Shown: positions 9,318 to 18,268, counted from the first letter of the stretch. The stretch: 64,000 nt of DNA from Gammaproteobacteria bacterium (GCA_003164785.1 PLUE01000048.1:379-64378), one strand, 5' to 3'. Numbers and translations: made by a program. The notes: generated from the sequence alone by a model not told the origin.

Positions 9318-10318
9318 GGAACGCGATGCGTCACGCCGGCTCTCCCGAGCCCTTGTGCGCGATTGGCGACATACCAGTCGTAGTTGCGAACGAGCGCCAT
9401 GCGATTGGAGTACCGTGGGGCGTATCCCAATTTACTTTCCACGCGCTCGATGGAGACAAAGCTCTCTTGGGCCGCGGTCGCGTAGATCCATTGGTACAAC
9501 GGGGAAAGATGCAAGCTCTCCAGGATTTCGAGCGCCGCGATTATCGGTTTTACGGGCAAGCCGATCACGTGTTTTCCGTGCCCTGCCCGATCGAGCACCG
9601 CTTGAAAATTGTCGCGCATGGTGCCATACACCTTCGCGCCCACGTTGAATATGTCGTTCACGGCATCCGGAGGTAGCGTCACGCAGGAAGCAATGACGTC
9701 ACATAAGTCCTCGACGTCGAGAAGTTGATACAGATTATCGCCGGACCCCAAGACGGGAAAGTTCTTTCCGGAATAGGCCCAGTCGTAGAGCAGCTCGAAC
9801 ACCCCAAGGCGCTCAGGTCCGACGAAGCTCTTCGGGCGTAGAATGGGGACGCAAAGGCCACGACTTCTCGATTCAAGACACAGCTGCTCGGCGCCGATTT
9901 TGGCAATACCGTAGGGGCCGACGCCGTGCAATTCGTCGTACTCGTAGAGCGGATGGTGGTCGGGGATTCCATAGACCGATGTCGATGAAATGTAGATGAA
10001 ACGGTTCACGGCGTGTCGCGCAGCACTGTCGAGCAACAGTCGAGTCCCTTCGACCTCGGTCGAATGAATATCTTCCTTGCTGGCGAGCGGCAATGCGGCG
10101 GCACAATGAACGACATCGTGCACTCCTGCCATCGCCAGTTCCACGGAGGCCGGATCACGAATGTCTGTCTGATGAACCTCCACCGCCGTGCGCTCTGGAT
10201 AGTCGAATGGCGCGATATCCATTGACCTGACAGCGTAGCCATTTACCAGTAAATGGCGGCACAAGTTGATTCCAAGAAATCCGGCGCCACCGGTGACCAA
10301 AATTAACGGCTTCGTCAT
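9275..10318 (-). CDS. NAD(P)-dependent sugar epimerase/dehydratase (extended SDR)
   Basis: A 347-residue cytoplasmic Rossmann enzyme. GGAGFLGINL at the N-terminus binds NAD(P). STSVYG supplies the catalytic Ser/Thr, and YGIAK is the Tyr-Lys pair. Extended SDRs of this kind epimerise or dehydrate nucleotide sugars or reduce a lipid-linked sugar. The start MTKPLIL at 10318 has AGGT about 8 bases upstream; the open frame extends to 10402 but the extension lacks homology. It is first in a four-gene minus-strand operon with HAD-UbiA, an exported unknown and an FGE-like protein. The epimerase plus UbiA pair recalls lipid-linked pentose pathways. Confidence 0.85.
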   Translation of the reverse strand: MTKPLILVTGGAGFLGINLCRHLLVNGYAVRSMDIAPFDYPERTAVEVHQTDIRDPASVELAMAGVHDVVHCAAALPLASKEDIHSTEVEGTRLLLDSAARHAVNRFIYISSTSVYGIPDHHPLYEYDELHGVGPYGIAKIGAEQLCLESRSRGLCVPILRPKSFVGPERLGVFELLYDWAYSGKNFPVLGSGDNLYQLLDVEDLCDVIASCVTLPPDAVNDIFNVGAKVYGTMRDNFQAVLDRAGHGKHVIGLPVKPIIAALEILESLHLSPLYQWIYATAAQESFVSIERVESKLGYAPRYSNRMALVRNYDWYVANRAQGLGRAGVTHRVPWKKGALKLAKWFF

Positions 10319-10572
10319 TGACAGTACCTGTTGGTTCTTGACCGTGTTCCGTGATTCTCGGCAAAACGTCTGTCCTTCTTCGCGCGGAGAGCTTGCCGGC
10401 ATCCGGTTCTGTCCAGGTCGAACCGCGACGCGAGTGATTCCAAGGACAAAAAGCCATTGTACTTCGCCTATGCACTATCGAGAAGTTATTGGAGGGCGGA
10501 TGCCGTTGTTGACTGTTGCCGATCGACAGCACGGCAACCAAGATAGTCACTCGGCCGTATTGCGTCTGTGCG

Positions 10573-10836
10573 TTAGCAGACTGTGCGCGGAGCGTGTCCG
10601 GCGGGCCGGGAATACCCCATGGGTACTTCGGTTTGCCGGCAATCGTTTGCGGTCCGTCGAGGGCAGTGGGACCTGACGAATAATTCGTCGTTGAGTACGG
10701 CCCGTAATCGACCGAGCGCCGCACTTACAGTCGGTTGGCTCAATTCCAAGCGTTCGGCGACCCTGGTGATGGAGTGCTCCTGCAGCAACCCCTCCAGAAT
10801 GATCAGCAAATTGAGATCTGACCTGCCCAATTCCAT
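10573..10836 (-). pseudogene. Truncated LysR-family regulator (HTH only)
   Basis: An 87-residue frame. The first 54 residues form a typical LysR winged-helix N-terminus (DLNLLIILEGLLQEHSITRVA, read with ERLELSQPTVSAALGRLR and DELFVRS). After FVRS the frame turns into low-complexity sequence without LysR similarity and stops, so the effector domain (about 200 residues) is missing. It sits head-to-head with a broken hydrolase at 10858, the common LysR/target-gene arrangement, and both are damaged. Confidence 0.7.
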
Positions 10837-10857
10837 GAAAGGCCTCCGGAGCTACCG

Positions 10858-11116
10858 ATGAGCACGATGACCACCAAAGACGGCACCCAGATCTACTACA
10901 AGGACTGGGGCGGCGGACAACCCGTGGTGTTCAGCCATGGCTGGCCGCTTTCGGCGGATGCGTTTTTTGACGTTGCCGTTCGCCAATGCCGGGGTGCTCC
11001 AGGCGAAACTCATCCCGAATGCGAAGCTCGAGGTATACAAGGGCGCTCCGCATGGACTGTGCACGACGATGAAGGACCAGGTTAACGAAGATCTGCTCGC
11101 CGTCATCAAGGCTTGA
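10858..11116 (+). pseudogene. Alpha/beta hydrolase (chloroperoxidase-like) with internal deletion and frameshift
   Basis: The first part reads [20 protein letters not shown] and [14 protein letters not shown], the N-terminus of non-heme chloroperoxidase-like alpha/beta hydrolases. At about 10965 the frame shifts. A second frame continues [20 protein letters not shown] and [20 protein letters not shown] up to the TGA at 11114-11116, which is the family's C-terminal end including the catalytic-His region (GAPHG). About 180 residues that normally lie between, including the nucleophile Ser, are absent. It cannot make a functional enzyme. Confidence 0.8.
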
Positions 11117-11269
11117 ACTTGCCGGGCGGCTCCCCTCACGCAGCTTGGAGGACTTCCAGACGATTCAAGGCGTCGCCTCCTGGGTGACGCGCGTTGAATC
11201 GGGCGCCGCCGTCCACGTCACCGAGCCCGCCGTCCCGGGTGGTTGGATGAAAGTCCAGCTCATCCGCCT
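11117..11269 (+). other. Possible further gene remnant
   Basis: This stretch continues open in a plus frame (LEDFQTIQGVASWVTRVES and onward) to a TGA near 11302 inside the neighbouring gene. There is no start or recognised domain. It may be the tail of another decayed gene next to the hydrolase remnant, or chance. Confidence 0.25.
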
Positions 11270-11668
11270 CTACGTGGCCGGCGCCACGGCAGGTGCGCGG
11301 TGATGCCGGGCGTAAGCCTCGGCCTCGACGATTTCCTGGTACTTTTTGTACTGCTCGTCGTTCAAGACAGGCTTCAGTTTCGCCATGGCTGCGTCTTCGA
11401 TCTTCTGATGATTCTGATGCGCGGTCTGGACATCGGTGTTCTGTTCCCGCTCCTGTTTCATCGAAGCCACCAAGTTGGCATGCTCTTCATCCAAGATCTT
11501 CTGGAACTGCGGCTTCTGGGCATTCGTCAGCGCCAGATCCTTGGCGATTTGCGCCACACGAGCCTGGGGGTCCGGGGGCCCACCGGCCGGCGGTGTTTGG
11601 GCCAGTGCGACTGCCGCAGCCAAGGTCAACGCAGACAGCGTACCTACCAATGCGGGTGGTTTCTTCAT
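11270..11668 (-). CDS. Small periplasmic Spy/CpxP-like protein
   Basis: A 132-residue protein with a signal peptide (MKKPPALVGTLSALTLAAAVALA) and a mature part that is helical and charged. It contains two LTxxQ-like segments, LALTNAQKPQFQKIL and LKPVLNDEQYKKYQE, as in the Spy/CpxP family of ATP-independent periplasmic chaperones and stress sensors. Family members bind unfolded proteins in the envelope. AAGGA lies about 5 bases before the ATG. No two-component partner is adjacent. The similarity is to the motif pattern only, so the chaperone role is inference. Confidence 0.7.
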   Translation of the reverse strand: MKKPPALVGTLSALTLAAAVALAQTPPAGGPPDPQARVAQIAKDLALTNAQKPQFQKILDEEHANLVASMKQEREQNTDVQTAHQNHQKIEDAAMAKLKPVLNDEQYKKYQEIVEAEAYARHHRAPAVAPAT

Positions 11669-11879
11669 GTTTCCTTTTGACCTCCAGTCTATTGCCGAGC
11701 GCTGATACTACTCGGATGACGGTCGCGCGCACCGACTTCTTCGCGCTACCGAAGGGCCGGCGCTGCGGTTCGACGTGCGCTTCGCTGCAAAGGCGGTTTA
11801 TACTGCCATGCGATCGAGGCTGAGCTGCGCCGGCACGAGCGCGCCGACGAAGGGGAATCGGGACGTGACTATAACCAAC

Positions 11880-12827
11880 ATGCGCCGCGGTGGAGCGTGG
11901 CTGATGGCCGCCGCTGTCATCAGCATCCTCGGCACCGTGTGCAGCCACGCGCAGGCCCCGGCAACGAAGTCCGATTGCGATCGCCACTGTCTGCAAGGCT
12001 TCATCGACAACTACCTGAGGGCCCTCGTCGTTCACGATCCGGCGCTGGCCTCGCTCGCTCCGAACGCGAAGGTGACCGAGAACGGCCAGGACTTGGGCGA
12101 ACAGCATGGGCTATGGAAAACCGCTTCGGCCGACAGCACCTACCGGCTATATTTCGCGGATCCCGACACCGGTCAGGTCGGCTTCATTGGCCAGATGAAG
12201 GAAAACGATGTTCCGGTGCAGGTCGCGCTGCGCCTGAAGGTGGTGGATAAGCAGATCACCGAGGCTGAGACCATCGTCTCCCGCACGACGAGCTTCGCCA
12301 AGCCCGGCAATTTCGTGAAACCACCGCCCGTTCTCGTCGAGGCTGTGCCACCGACAAATCGAATCTCGCGCGCGGAGATGATCCGCATCGCCGACAGCTA
12401 CTTCACCGGCCTCGACACGGATCATTCCGGAAAAAATGTCCCCTTCGATCCGGATTGCCAGCGCCGCGAGGATGGCAACATTTCCGCCAACTCGTCCGAC
12501 CCCAACGCATCGCCGATGCAAAGGATGGGCTGCAAGGCGCAGTTCGACACGGGATTCTCGGTGATCGTGACCAAGGTCCGTGACCGCCGCTTTCCGATCG
12601 TCGACGTGGAACGCGGCCTGGTCTATGCCGAGGTATTCTTCGATCACACCGGCATGGTGTCTTCATTCAAAATGAACGGCAAGGACGTCGAGGTCGGTCC
12701 GGATTATCGGCGCCCCAAGACTTTTCAGATCGGCGAGTTGTTCAAGATCTCCAACGGCAAGATCCGGCAGATAGAAGCCGTGCTGCTGGACGTCCCTTAC
12801 GGCATGAAATCCGGCTGGAGCGAGTAA
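11880..12827 (+). CDS. Exported protein, tandem paralogue 1 of 3
   Basis: A 315-residue protein with a signal peptide (MRRGGAWLMAAAVISILGTV). The mature part has a pair of NTF2/SnoaL-like halves: CDRHCLQGFIDNYLRALVVH with APNAKVTENGQDL, and later RISRAEMIRIADSYFTGLD. It ends VPYGMKSGWSE. Two relatives follow immediately on the same strand. All three share CDxxC at the mature N-terminus, 'KxTENGQ', 'RAxLIxxANxYF', 'DCxRxENG' and 'PFGxxSGW'. I do not know a function for the family. ATG at 11880 fits the signal peptide; the frame is open back to 11775. Gap to paralogue 2 is 12 bp. Confidence 0.8.
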   Translation: MRRGGAWLMAAAVISILGTVCSHAQAPATKSDCDRHCLQGFIDNYLRALVVHDPALASLAPNAKVTENGQDLGEQHGLWKTASADSTYRLYFADPDTGQVGFIGQMKENDVPVQVALRLKVVDKQITEAETIVSRTTSFAKPGNFVKPPPVLVEAVPPTNRISRAEMIRIADSYFTGLDTDHSGKNVPFDPDCQRREDGNISANSSDPNASPMQRMGCKAQFDTGFSVIVTKVRDRRFPIVDVERGLVYAEVFFDHTGMVSSFKMNGKDVEVGPDYRRPKTFQIGELFKISNGKIRQIEAVLLDVPYGMKSGWSE

Positions 12828-12839
12828 GGAGTGGCCGCC

Positions 12840-13889
12840 ATGAACCCCATCGTCACCCGCACCTTGTTGTTGGCCACAGCACTGTCCGGCGCCTGTTCGC
12901 AGCAGCCCGGCACGCACACCGCTGCCTCATCGACAGCGCCGGCGCCCGTCGCCTGCGGTCATGATTGCCTGCTCGGCTTCGTCGACAAATACGTGGACGC
13001 GCTCGTGCACCACGATCCCTCACCCGACCTGTTCGCCGCCGACGCGCGCTTCACCGAGAACGCACAGCCCCTGAAGCTCGGCGAGGCGCTGTGGCAGACG
13101 GCCAGCGATCCGCCCCAGGGCTACAAACTCGTCATCGCCGATCCCACCCTCGGTGAGGCGGGCTTCTATATGCTGATCAAGGAGAACGGCAACCCGGTCT
13201 GGCTCTCGGGGAGGCTCAAGGTTGCCGGGCAGAAAATCTCCGAACTCGAGACCGTCGTGATTCGCAAAGGCGCCGGTTTCGGCAATTTCGACCGCACCGC
13301 GCCCTCGCCGTTGTGGAACCAGGTGCTGACCCAGGAGCAGCGCCGTCCGCGCGCGGAGCTCATCAGCACCGCCAACCTGTATTTCGATGCACTGGATCAT
13401 CATCTGAAAGACTCGGTACCATTCGATGATCAGTGCTTCCGCATCGAGAACGGCATGCAGACGGCGGGGCCGCCGGTGCCGCCGACCGCCGCCCTCGCCA
13501 TGGGTGGCGGCGCCCCGGCGCCGCGGCCCCCCAGTGCAACATCCAGTTTGGGTCAGGGTGAGAAACAACTGCCGGACTTCGGCCACATCGGCTGTCGCGG
13601 CAACATCAACAGCAACATGTGGAGCTACATCACACAGATCCAGCCGCGACGTTGTGACGTCGTCGACGAGGAGCGTGGCGTCGTGCAGTGCGTGGTCATG
13701 TTCCACCAGGATGGGGAAATCCCATCCACCCTCGTTCCCGGCTATGGCGAATTCAAATACTCGGGCGCGACGCGCCGCCCCTTCGACACCGTCATCCCAG
13801 AAGTGTTCAAAGTGGTCGACGGCAAGATCGTCGAGATCGAGGCGACCATGGCCTCCATCCCGTTCGGCTCACATTCCGGTTGGGAGTAA
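12840..13889 (+). CDS. Exported protein, tandem paralogue 2 of 3 (possible lipoprotein)
   Basis: A 349-residue relative of its neighbours. The N-terminus ends LSGACSQQPG, which could be a lipobox, so this copy may be lipid-anchored. It keeps the CGHDCLLGFVDKYVDAL block, the FTENAQPLKLGE block, RAELISTANLYFDAL and the ending SIPFGSHSGWE. It carries an extra proline/alanine-rich loop near residues 205-235 (VPPTAALAMGGGAPAPRPP). The ATG at 12840 is preceded by AGGAGTGGCCGCC, placing an AGGAG 8 bases upstream. The stop TAA overlaps the ATG of paralogue 3. Function unknown. Confidence 0.8.
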   Translation: MNPIVTRTLLLATALSGACSQQPGTHTAASSTAPAPVACGHDCLLGFVDKYVDALVHHDPSPDLFAADARFTENAQPLKLGEALWQTASDPPQGYKLVIADPTLGEAGFYMLIKENGNPVWLSGRLKVAGQKISELETVVIRKGAGFGNFDRTAPSPLWNQVLTQEQRRPRAELISTANLYFDALDHHLKDSVPFDDQCFRIENGMQTAGPPVPPTAALAMGGGAPAPRPPSATSSLGQGEKQLPDFGHIGCRGNINSNMWSYITQIQPRRCDVVDEERGVVQCVVMFHQDGEIPSTLVPGYGEFKYSGATRRPFDTVIPEVFKVVDGKIVEIEATMASIPFGSHSGWE

Positions 13890-14881
13890 TGTTCGTGATG
13901 AAAAAAACGATGCTCATCGCCGCCACTCTCGGCTGCTCGGTGGCTGCAGCGGGGGCCGCCACCTGCGACCGGGATTGCATGACCGGCATGGTCGATCTGT
14001 ACCTCGATGCCAACGTCGCACACGATCCCTCGCGCCTGCCCCTGTCGTCGCACGTGAAATTCACGGAAAACGGCCAGCATCTGCAGCCGGGCGAAGGGTT
14101 GTGGCGCACGATGAGCGGCCGCGGCACCTATCGTCTGGTGGTCTCGGATCCTGCGGCCGGACGCGTCGCCTTCTTCGGCAGCATCGTCGAGGATCAGGCA
14201 CCCGCGATGTTGGCGTTGCAGATGAAAATCGTCGATCGCAAGATCACGGAGGTCGAGACTCTGGTGCAGCGGGACGGCAAATCGGCGGCCGGTTTCGACA
14301 AGATCGGCTTCGCCTGGACCGGCGAGATACCGAAAGACGAACGGTTGCCGCGCGCCGATCTGGTGAGAATTGCCAACATGTACTTCTCCGGCATGCAGAT
14401 GAACGACGGCAAGGGCGAATACCCGTTCGCGGATGACTGCAACCGCATCGAGAATGGCGGCTTCACCACCAACCAACCCACCCCCGAGGGTCAGACCCGC
14501 CCGGACCCGCAAACGGCTTCAATGTACTCTGGCCAGTGGAGCTGCATGGAGCAGTTCAAGTCCGGTCTGCTGCACTTCGTCAGCCGTATCCGCGATCGGC
14601 GCTACGTCGCGGTGGACCCGGAGCGCGGGCTCGTGTTCAGCTTCATTTTCTTCGACCATGATGCCGGCAACACGCGCACGTTCAAGGTGCCGGATGGCCG
14701 CGCCGTCACCGCCGGACCGAAGCAGCCCTGGACTTGGGAGCTCGCCGAGGCTTTCAAGCTGGAGCACGGCAAGATCCGCCAGATCCAAGCCATCATGGAG
14801 CGTGCCCCTTTTGGTATGAACTCCGGCTGGAGCACGTGGGAGCAGGGTCGGTCCGACGCCGCGCGCTATCTCGACCACTAG
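13889..14881 (+). CDS. Exported protein, tandem paralogue 3 of 3
   Basis: A 330-residue protein whose signal peptide is MKKTMLIAATLGCSVAAAGA. The first possible ATG (13889) overlaps the previous stop as TAATG. A second ATG at 13898 gives the classic MKKT start, and GGGAG is 11 bases before it. Either is possible. The mature part repeats the family pattern: CDRDCMTGMVDLYLDANVAH, HVKFTENGQHL, RADLVRIANMYFSG, DCNRIENGG and APFGMNSGWS. It is the last gene of the co-directional triplet; menA lies convergently 87 bp downstream. The substrate or partner of the family is not known to me. Confidence 0.8.
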   Translation: MFVMKKTMLIAATLGCSVAAAGAATCDRDCMTGMVDLYLDANVAHDPSRLPLSSHVKFTENGQHLQPGEGLWRTMSGRGTYRLVVSDPAAGRVAFFGSIVEDQAPAMLALQMKIVDRKITEVETLVQRDGKSAAGFDKIGFAWTGEIPKDERLPRADLVRIANMYFSGMQMNDGKGEYPFADDCNRIENGGFTTNQPTPEGQTRPDPQTASMYSGQWSCMEQFKSGLLHFVSRIRDRRYVAVDPERGLVFSFIFFDHDAGNTRTFKVPDGRAVTAGPKQPWTWELAEAFKLEHGKIRQIQAIMERAPFGMNSGWSTWEQGRSDAARYLDH

Positions 14882-14967
14882 CAGCATGGCGCCGTGATCC
14901 GGCTGTCGCCTCACTTCTCCCAGCCCGTGCCTGGCCGGCGACATTGAGCAGATCTCGTGAGACGCTC

Positions 14968-15840
14968 TCAGTCCAGCACTCTGATGAGAAGCGCTCCGGC
15001 CGACAGCAATACGGCAAAACCAAGCTCGAGCCGGAACGTTCTGAAAAGGATCAGATTGAACGCCGCGCCGGGCCGGCAGACGACGAAGTCACGCAACAGG
15101 CGCGCCGCCGTCGGCAGGAGCAATAGCGGCAACAGGAGCGAGGGTGCATGTGCCGATACGGCCATGACGAGCACCAGGATGAACGGACCCAGCAACAAGC
15201 CCGCATAGAGACGTCGCGAACCCGCGTTGCCTGCGATCACGGCAAAGGTGCGTCGCCCCACCTGTCGGTCGTGGTCAATGTCACGATGGTTGTTGACGGC
15301 CAGCGCAGCGGCCGCCAAACCGCCAATCGCCATGGAGGCGAGCAGGCTCGACGACGAGACGCTTCCTGTCAGCACCCATTCGGTGCCGGCGACGGCGACG
15401 AGTCCAAAGAACACGAACACCGTGAGTTCACCGAACGGCGTATACGCTATCGGTTTGGGGCCGCCCATATACGCGAGCGCCGCGGACAGCGACAATGCGC
15501 CGACGACGAGTACCGGCCAGCCTCGATACGCGACGAGCGACAGTCCAACCCCCAATGCGATGGCTCCAACCACCACGATGCCGGCACGCACCTGGCCCAC
15601 ACTCAGCCATCCGTTGGCGGTCGCGCGCGGCAGGCCTGTGCGCGTACCGCTCTGTTCACCTCCGCGCACGGTGTAGCCAACGTCGTTTTGCATGTTGGTT
15701 GCCACCTGGACCAGCAGTGCCGCGCCGAGCACGAGGAGCGCTGCAACGATGTCGATCGTGCCTGCGCGCGCAACGCTGAACGCCGCTCCCACCAAGACCG
15801 GACTAATCGCCACGAGCAGCGTGCGAGGTCTCATGGCCAC
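14968..15840 (-). CDS. menA: 1,4-dihydroxy-2-naphthoate polyprenyltransferase
   Basis: Inner-membrane UbiA-family enzyme that attaches the isoprenoid tail to 1,4-dihydroxy-2-naphthoate, giving demethylmenaquinone. It is 290 residues with about nine hydrophobic segments. Site 1 is NMQNDVGYTVRGGEQSGTR and site 2 is NNHRDIDHDRQVGRRT, the latter very typical of MenA. The start is uncertain: GTG at 15840 and ATG at 15834 are available, yet the frame remains open upstream and encodes RAW before GVAMRPRTL, a residue pattern common in MenA, so translation may begin earlier at a rare codon. It is separated from the men operon by a DUF2892 gene and faces the other way. Confidence 0.85.
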   Translation of the reverse strand: MAMRPRTLLVAISPVLVGAAFSVARAGTIDIVAALLVLGAALLVQVATNMQNDVGYTVRGGEQSGTRTGLPRATANGWLSVGQVRAGIVVVGAIALGVGLSLVAYRGWPVLVVGALSLSAALAYMGGPKPIAYTPFGELTVFVFFGLVAVAGTEWVLTGSVSSSSLLASMAIGGLAAAALAVNNHRDIDHDRQVGRRTFAVIAGNAGSRRLYAGLLLGPFILVLVMAVSAHAPSLLLPLLLLPTAARLLRDFVVCRPGAAFNLILFRTFRLELGFAVLLSAGALLIRVLD

Positions 15841-15932
15841 CCCCCAAGCGCGCAGCGAGCCACGCCGAACCAGCGGGGCGCCGGTCCCATTGGCCGTGTC
15901 GAGGTTTGGATGGGTCGGCAGCTGGATCGACC

Positions 15933-16505
15933 TTATGCCGGTCCTCGACCGTATTTGACGTCAGCATTCAGGCACACGGGCGACATGGCACAGTCCGCGC
16001 AGCGACCCGACGGCATCATCGCTGGGTTCAAGCGAGGTTCCGACCCGAGCCACAACAGAATGTTCGCAAGAACACAGTAGCCGGTTGCCGCGAACCAAAT
16101 CATGGCTGCGCCGACGAAGCCCGTGAAAATCGCCCACCACGGCGAGCAGGCCAGCATCAGCATGGACCCGATGCTGATATTCACCCCGACCGTCACGTAA
16201 ATGCGGCGCTCGAGATACCACTTGTCGGTCTGCAGGAAATACAGGTTCCAACGCGTCGGCGCCTTCGACCCCAACATCGGCCGAAAGCCAAGCAGGCGCA
16301 AGACGTTGCCCACCGGACAGAATCCCGTGAAGGCAACATTGATTGAAACAATGCCGGTCGCCGTTACCAACAAGATCCATAGCGGATTGACGAGCAGCGC
16401 AAGGAGCGTGGCCGACAACAGCACGCACCCGGCGATCAACCAAACGGTACGCTCGATATACCACCGATGCGTGGGAACGATATACAAGCCTGTGCGAAAC
16501 GCCAT
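15933..16505 (-). CDS. DUF2892 (YgaP-type) tandem membrane protein, copy A
   Basis: A 190-residue membrane protein made of two similar halves. Each half starts with a 'WYIER/WYLER' signature (THRWYIERTVWLIAG and TDKWYLERRIYVTVG) and ends with TGFCPVGNVLRLLG or TGYCVLANILLWLG. Four hydrophobic helices are visible. The C-terminus has MPSGRCADCAMSPVCLN, a three-cysteine cluster that could bind metal or form disulfides. A close paralogue lies at 60011-60565. The start at 16505 has AAGGAG 10-11 bases upstream; the open frame extends to 16751 without homology. It lies between menA and menF, next to a candidate operator at 16671. Confidence 0.75.
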   Translation of the reverse strand: MAFRTGLYIVPTHRWYIERTVWLIAGCVLLSATLLALLVNPLWILLVTATGIVSINVAFTGFCPVGNVLRLLGFRPMLGSKAPTRWNLYFLQTDKWYLERRIYVTVGVNISIGSMLMLACSPWWAIFTGFVGAAMIWFAATGYCVLANILLWLGSEPRLNPAMMPSGRCADCAMSPVCLNADVKYGRGPA

Positions 16506-16852
16506 GGCGGGCGGTCTCCTTGAGCCGGGAACGTCGGGATTTACCTCGCCGCAATGTACCATTTTACTCACCAGTCGATAAGTCAGGCAAATAAACCGAC
16601 GCATCGCGGCGGCATTGTTGGTAAAATGAACAATGAAAATTGATGGCCTGTTTGCTTGCGAACGTAGCACTATGTACGTTGTCGGACAGGCCGATTCGCG
16701 CTCGCCGAGTACAGCGGGCTCGAGACTCGCGCGCATTGCCATCGAACGCACCCGACCGGTCGGCAGCTGGCCGGGGCCTGTTCACGGGAAATTGGGCATG
16801 ACATTGAGTTCCTGCAAGTTGCCCGGTCAACGCCCTTTGCGGGACATGGTGC
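16506..16852. other. Divergent intergenic region between DUF2892 gene and menF
   Basis: A 347-bp stretch without a supportable gene. It is AT-rich around 16555-16650 (for example TGGTAAAATGAACAATG), consistent with divergent promoters, and holds a CRP/FNR-geometry palindrome at 16671-16690 roughly midway between the two start codons. Confidence 0.5.
16671..16690. promoter_or_regulatory. CRP/FNR-geometry operator in front of the men operon
   Basis: The core TGTAC-GTTGTC-GGACA spans 16673-16688. Left half TATGTACG and right half CGGACAGG differ at one and two positions from the perfect TCTGTACG/CGTACAGA site at 38529. It is about 160 bp from both menF and the divergent DUF2892 gene, so either could be the target. 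Confidence 0.5.
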
Positions 16853-18265
16853 TTGGATAGCCGAAACGTCCGCCTCCGCGGATACTCGACCTGCGCGAGC
16901 GATCGGCAGCAGAAAGACAGGCTCGAGCAACTGATCGGCTGCATGCTGCGTGACCACCGCCACTCCAATGGAACAATCGGCATCAGCCTCGATGCGCCGG
17001 TGGCGCCCGCCGAACGCCTCCTGTTGATGTCCGGCTACGACAGCAAGATTTTGTGGTCCCCTTCCCCCCTGGAAGAATATTCGGGCGTGGGCGTCGCGGC
17101 CACTCTCGTCGCCACCGGCGACACTCGATTCGAGCTGATCCGACACGCAGCAGACCAATTGTTCCGGGAACTTCACATGATCCGGTTCGACGGTGCTCAG
17201 GCGCCGGATCCGCAGTTGGTCGGCGCCTTCGCGTTTCAGCCAGCCCGCGTCCCGAGCGCGGCGTGGCGAGGCTTCGGTGATGCCCGGTTCGTGCTGCCGC
17301 GCATCGCCTACACGCGCCGCGCCGATCGAGCTTGGCTCACCCTTTTCGCACGCGAGCATGAGCTATCGAGTGCAGCGGGCCGCACCCGTCTCGCCCGCGA
17401 AGCGCAAGCCGCCCTGCAGAGTCTGCATCCCACGTCCAGCCCCGCACCACCCGCCGTCTGCGAATGGCGGGTCACCGACGAGGCGGACACCGACTGGTTG
17501 GCGCTCGTCACCGGGATTCTCGGCGAAATCTCGGCTGGACGGCTGCAAAAAGTGGTGGCGGCGCGACGTACCGTGCTGCGCGGAGCGCCTTTGCCGCATC
17601 CGGCGCATGTCCTCGACCGCCTGCGGGGCGAGGCTCCCGGTTGCACCCGTTTCGCGCTGTCGGTCGGCGACAGCACGTTCCTTGGCGCATCGCCGGAACG
17701 CCTCATCAAACGCGCGAACGCGAGCGTCTGGACGGAAGCGGTCGCAGGATCCGGGCGGGGGGAGGATCCGTCACAGGGCGCATCGTTGCTCCTCAACCCC
17801 AAAGATCGTGCGGAGCATTCCATCGTGGCGCGGGAGATCCGCGCCGTGCTTGATCCGCTGTGCGAATCGCTGATCGCGACCGGTCCGGAAGTGCATCCGT
17901 TGCGCCACCTCTCGCACTTGCGAACGCGCTTCGAAGGCCGCTTGAAAGAGCCCGTCCACGTGCTCGAACTCGTCGCGAAACTTCACCCGACATCGGCGGT
18001 GGGCGGGACGCCGCGCCACGCCGCGCTCGATTGGCTGGCCGAACACGAACACGCGGACCGCGGACTGTATGCCGGCCCGATCGGCGCCTTCGATCGCAGC
18101 GGCAACGGGGAGTTTGCGGTCGCGATCCGCTCGGGGCTTTTGGCCGCCGGCGAAGCGCACCTGTTTGCGGGGGCTGGCATCATCGATGGCTCGGACGCCC
18201 GGAGCGAATTTCGCGAAACGCGATGGAAGCTCGCCGGCTTGCTGGCCGCCCTCGGGGTCGACTGA
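16853..18265 (+). CDS. menF: Isochorismate synthase
   Basis: Converts chorismate to isochorismate, the committed step of menaquinone synthesis, in the cytoplasm. It is 470 residues from a TTG at 16853; an ATG at 16943 would give 440. Neither has a strong ribosome site, and similarity begins near ISLDAPVAPAERLLL, so the start is unsettled. The C-terminal chorismate-binding domain is complete: LQKVVAARRTVL, FLGASPERLIKR, EAVAGSGRGED, KDRAEHSIVAREI, LHPTSAVGGTP, GLYAGPIGAFD and SEFRETRWKL. It is first gene of a six-gene plus-strand operon and ends 3 bp before menD. Confidence 0.92.
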   Translation: MDSRNVRLRGYSTCASDRQQKDRLEQLIGCMLRDHRHSNGTIGISLDAPVAPAERLLLMSGYDSKILWSPSPLEEYSGVGVAATLVATGDTRFELIRHAADQLFRELHMIRFDGAQAPDPQLVGAFAFQPARVPSAAWRGFGDARFVLPRIAYTRRADRAWLTLFAREHELSSAAGRTRLAREAQAALQSLHPTSSPAPPAVCEWRVTDEADTDWLALVTGILGEISAGRLQKVVAARRTVLRGAPLPHPAHVLDRLRGEAPGCTRFALSVGDSTFLGASPERLIKRANASVWTEAVAGSGRGEDPSQGASLLLNPKDRAEHSIVAREIRAVLDPLCESLIATGPEVHPLRHLSHLRTRFEGRLKEPVHVLELVAKLHPTSAVGGTPRHAALDWLAEHEHADRGLYAGPIGAFDRSGNGEFAVAIRSGLLAAGEAHLFAGAGIIDGSDARSEFRETRWKLAGLLAALGVD

Positions 18266-18268
18266 CGC

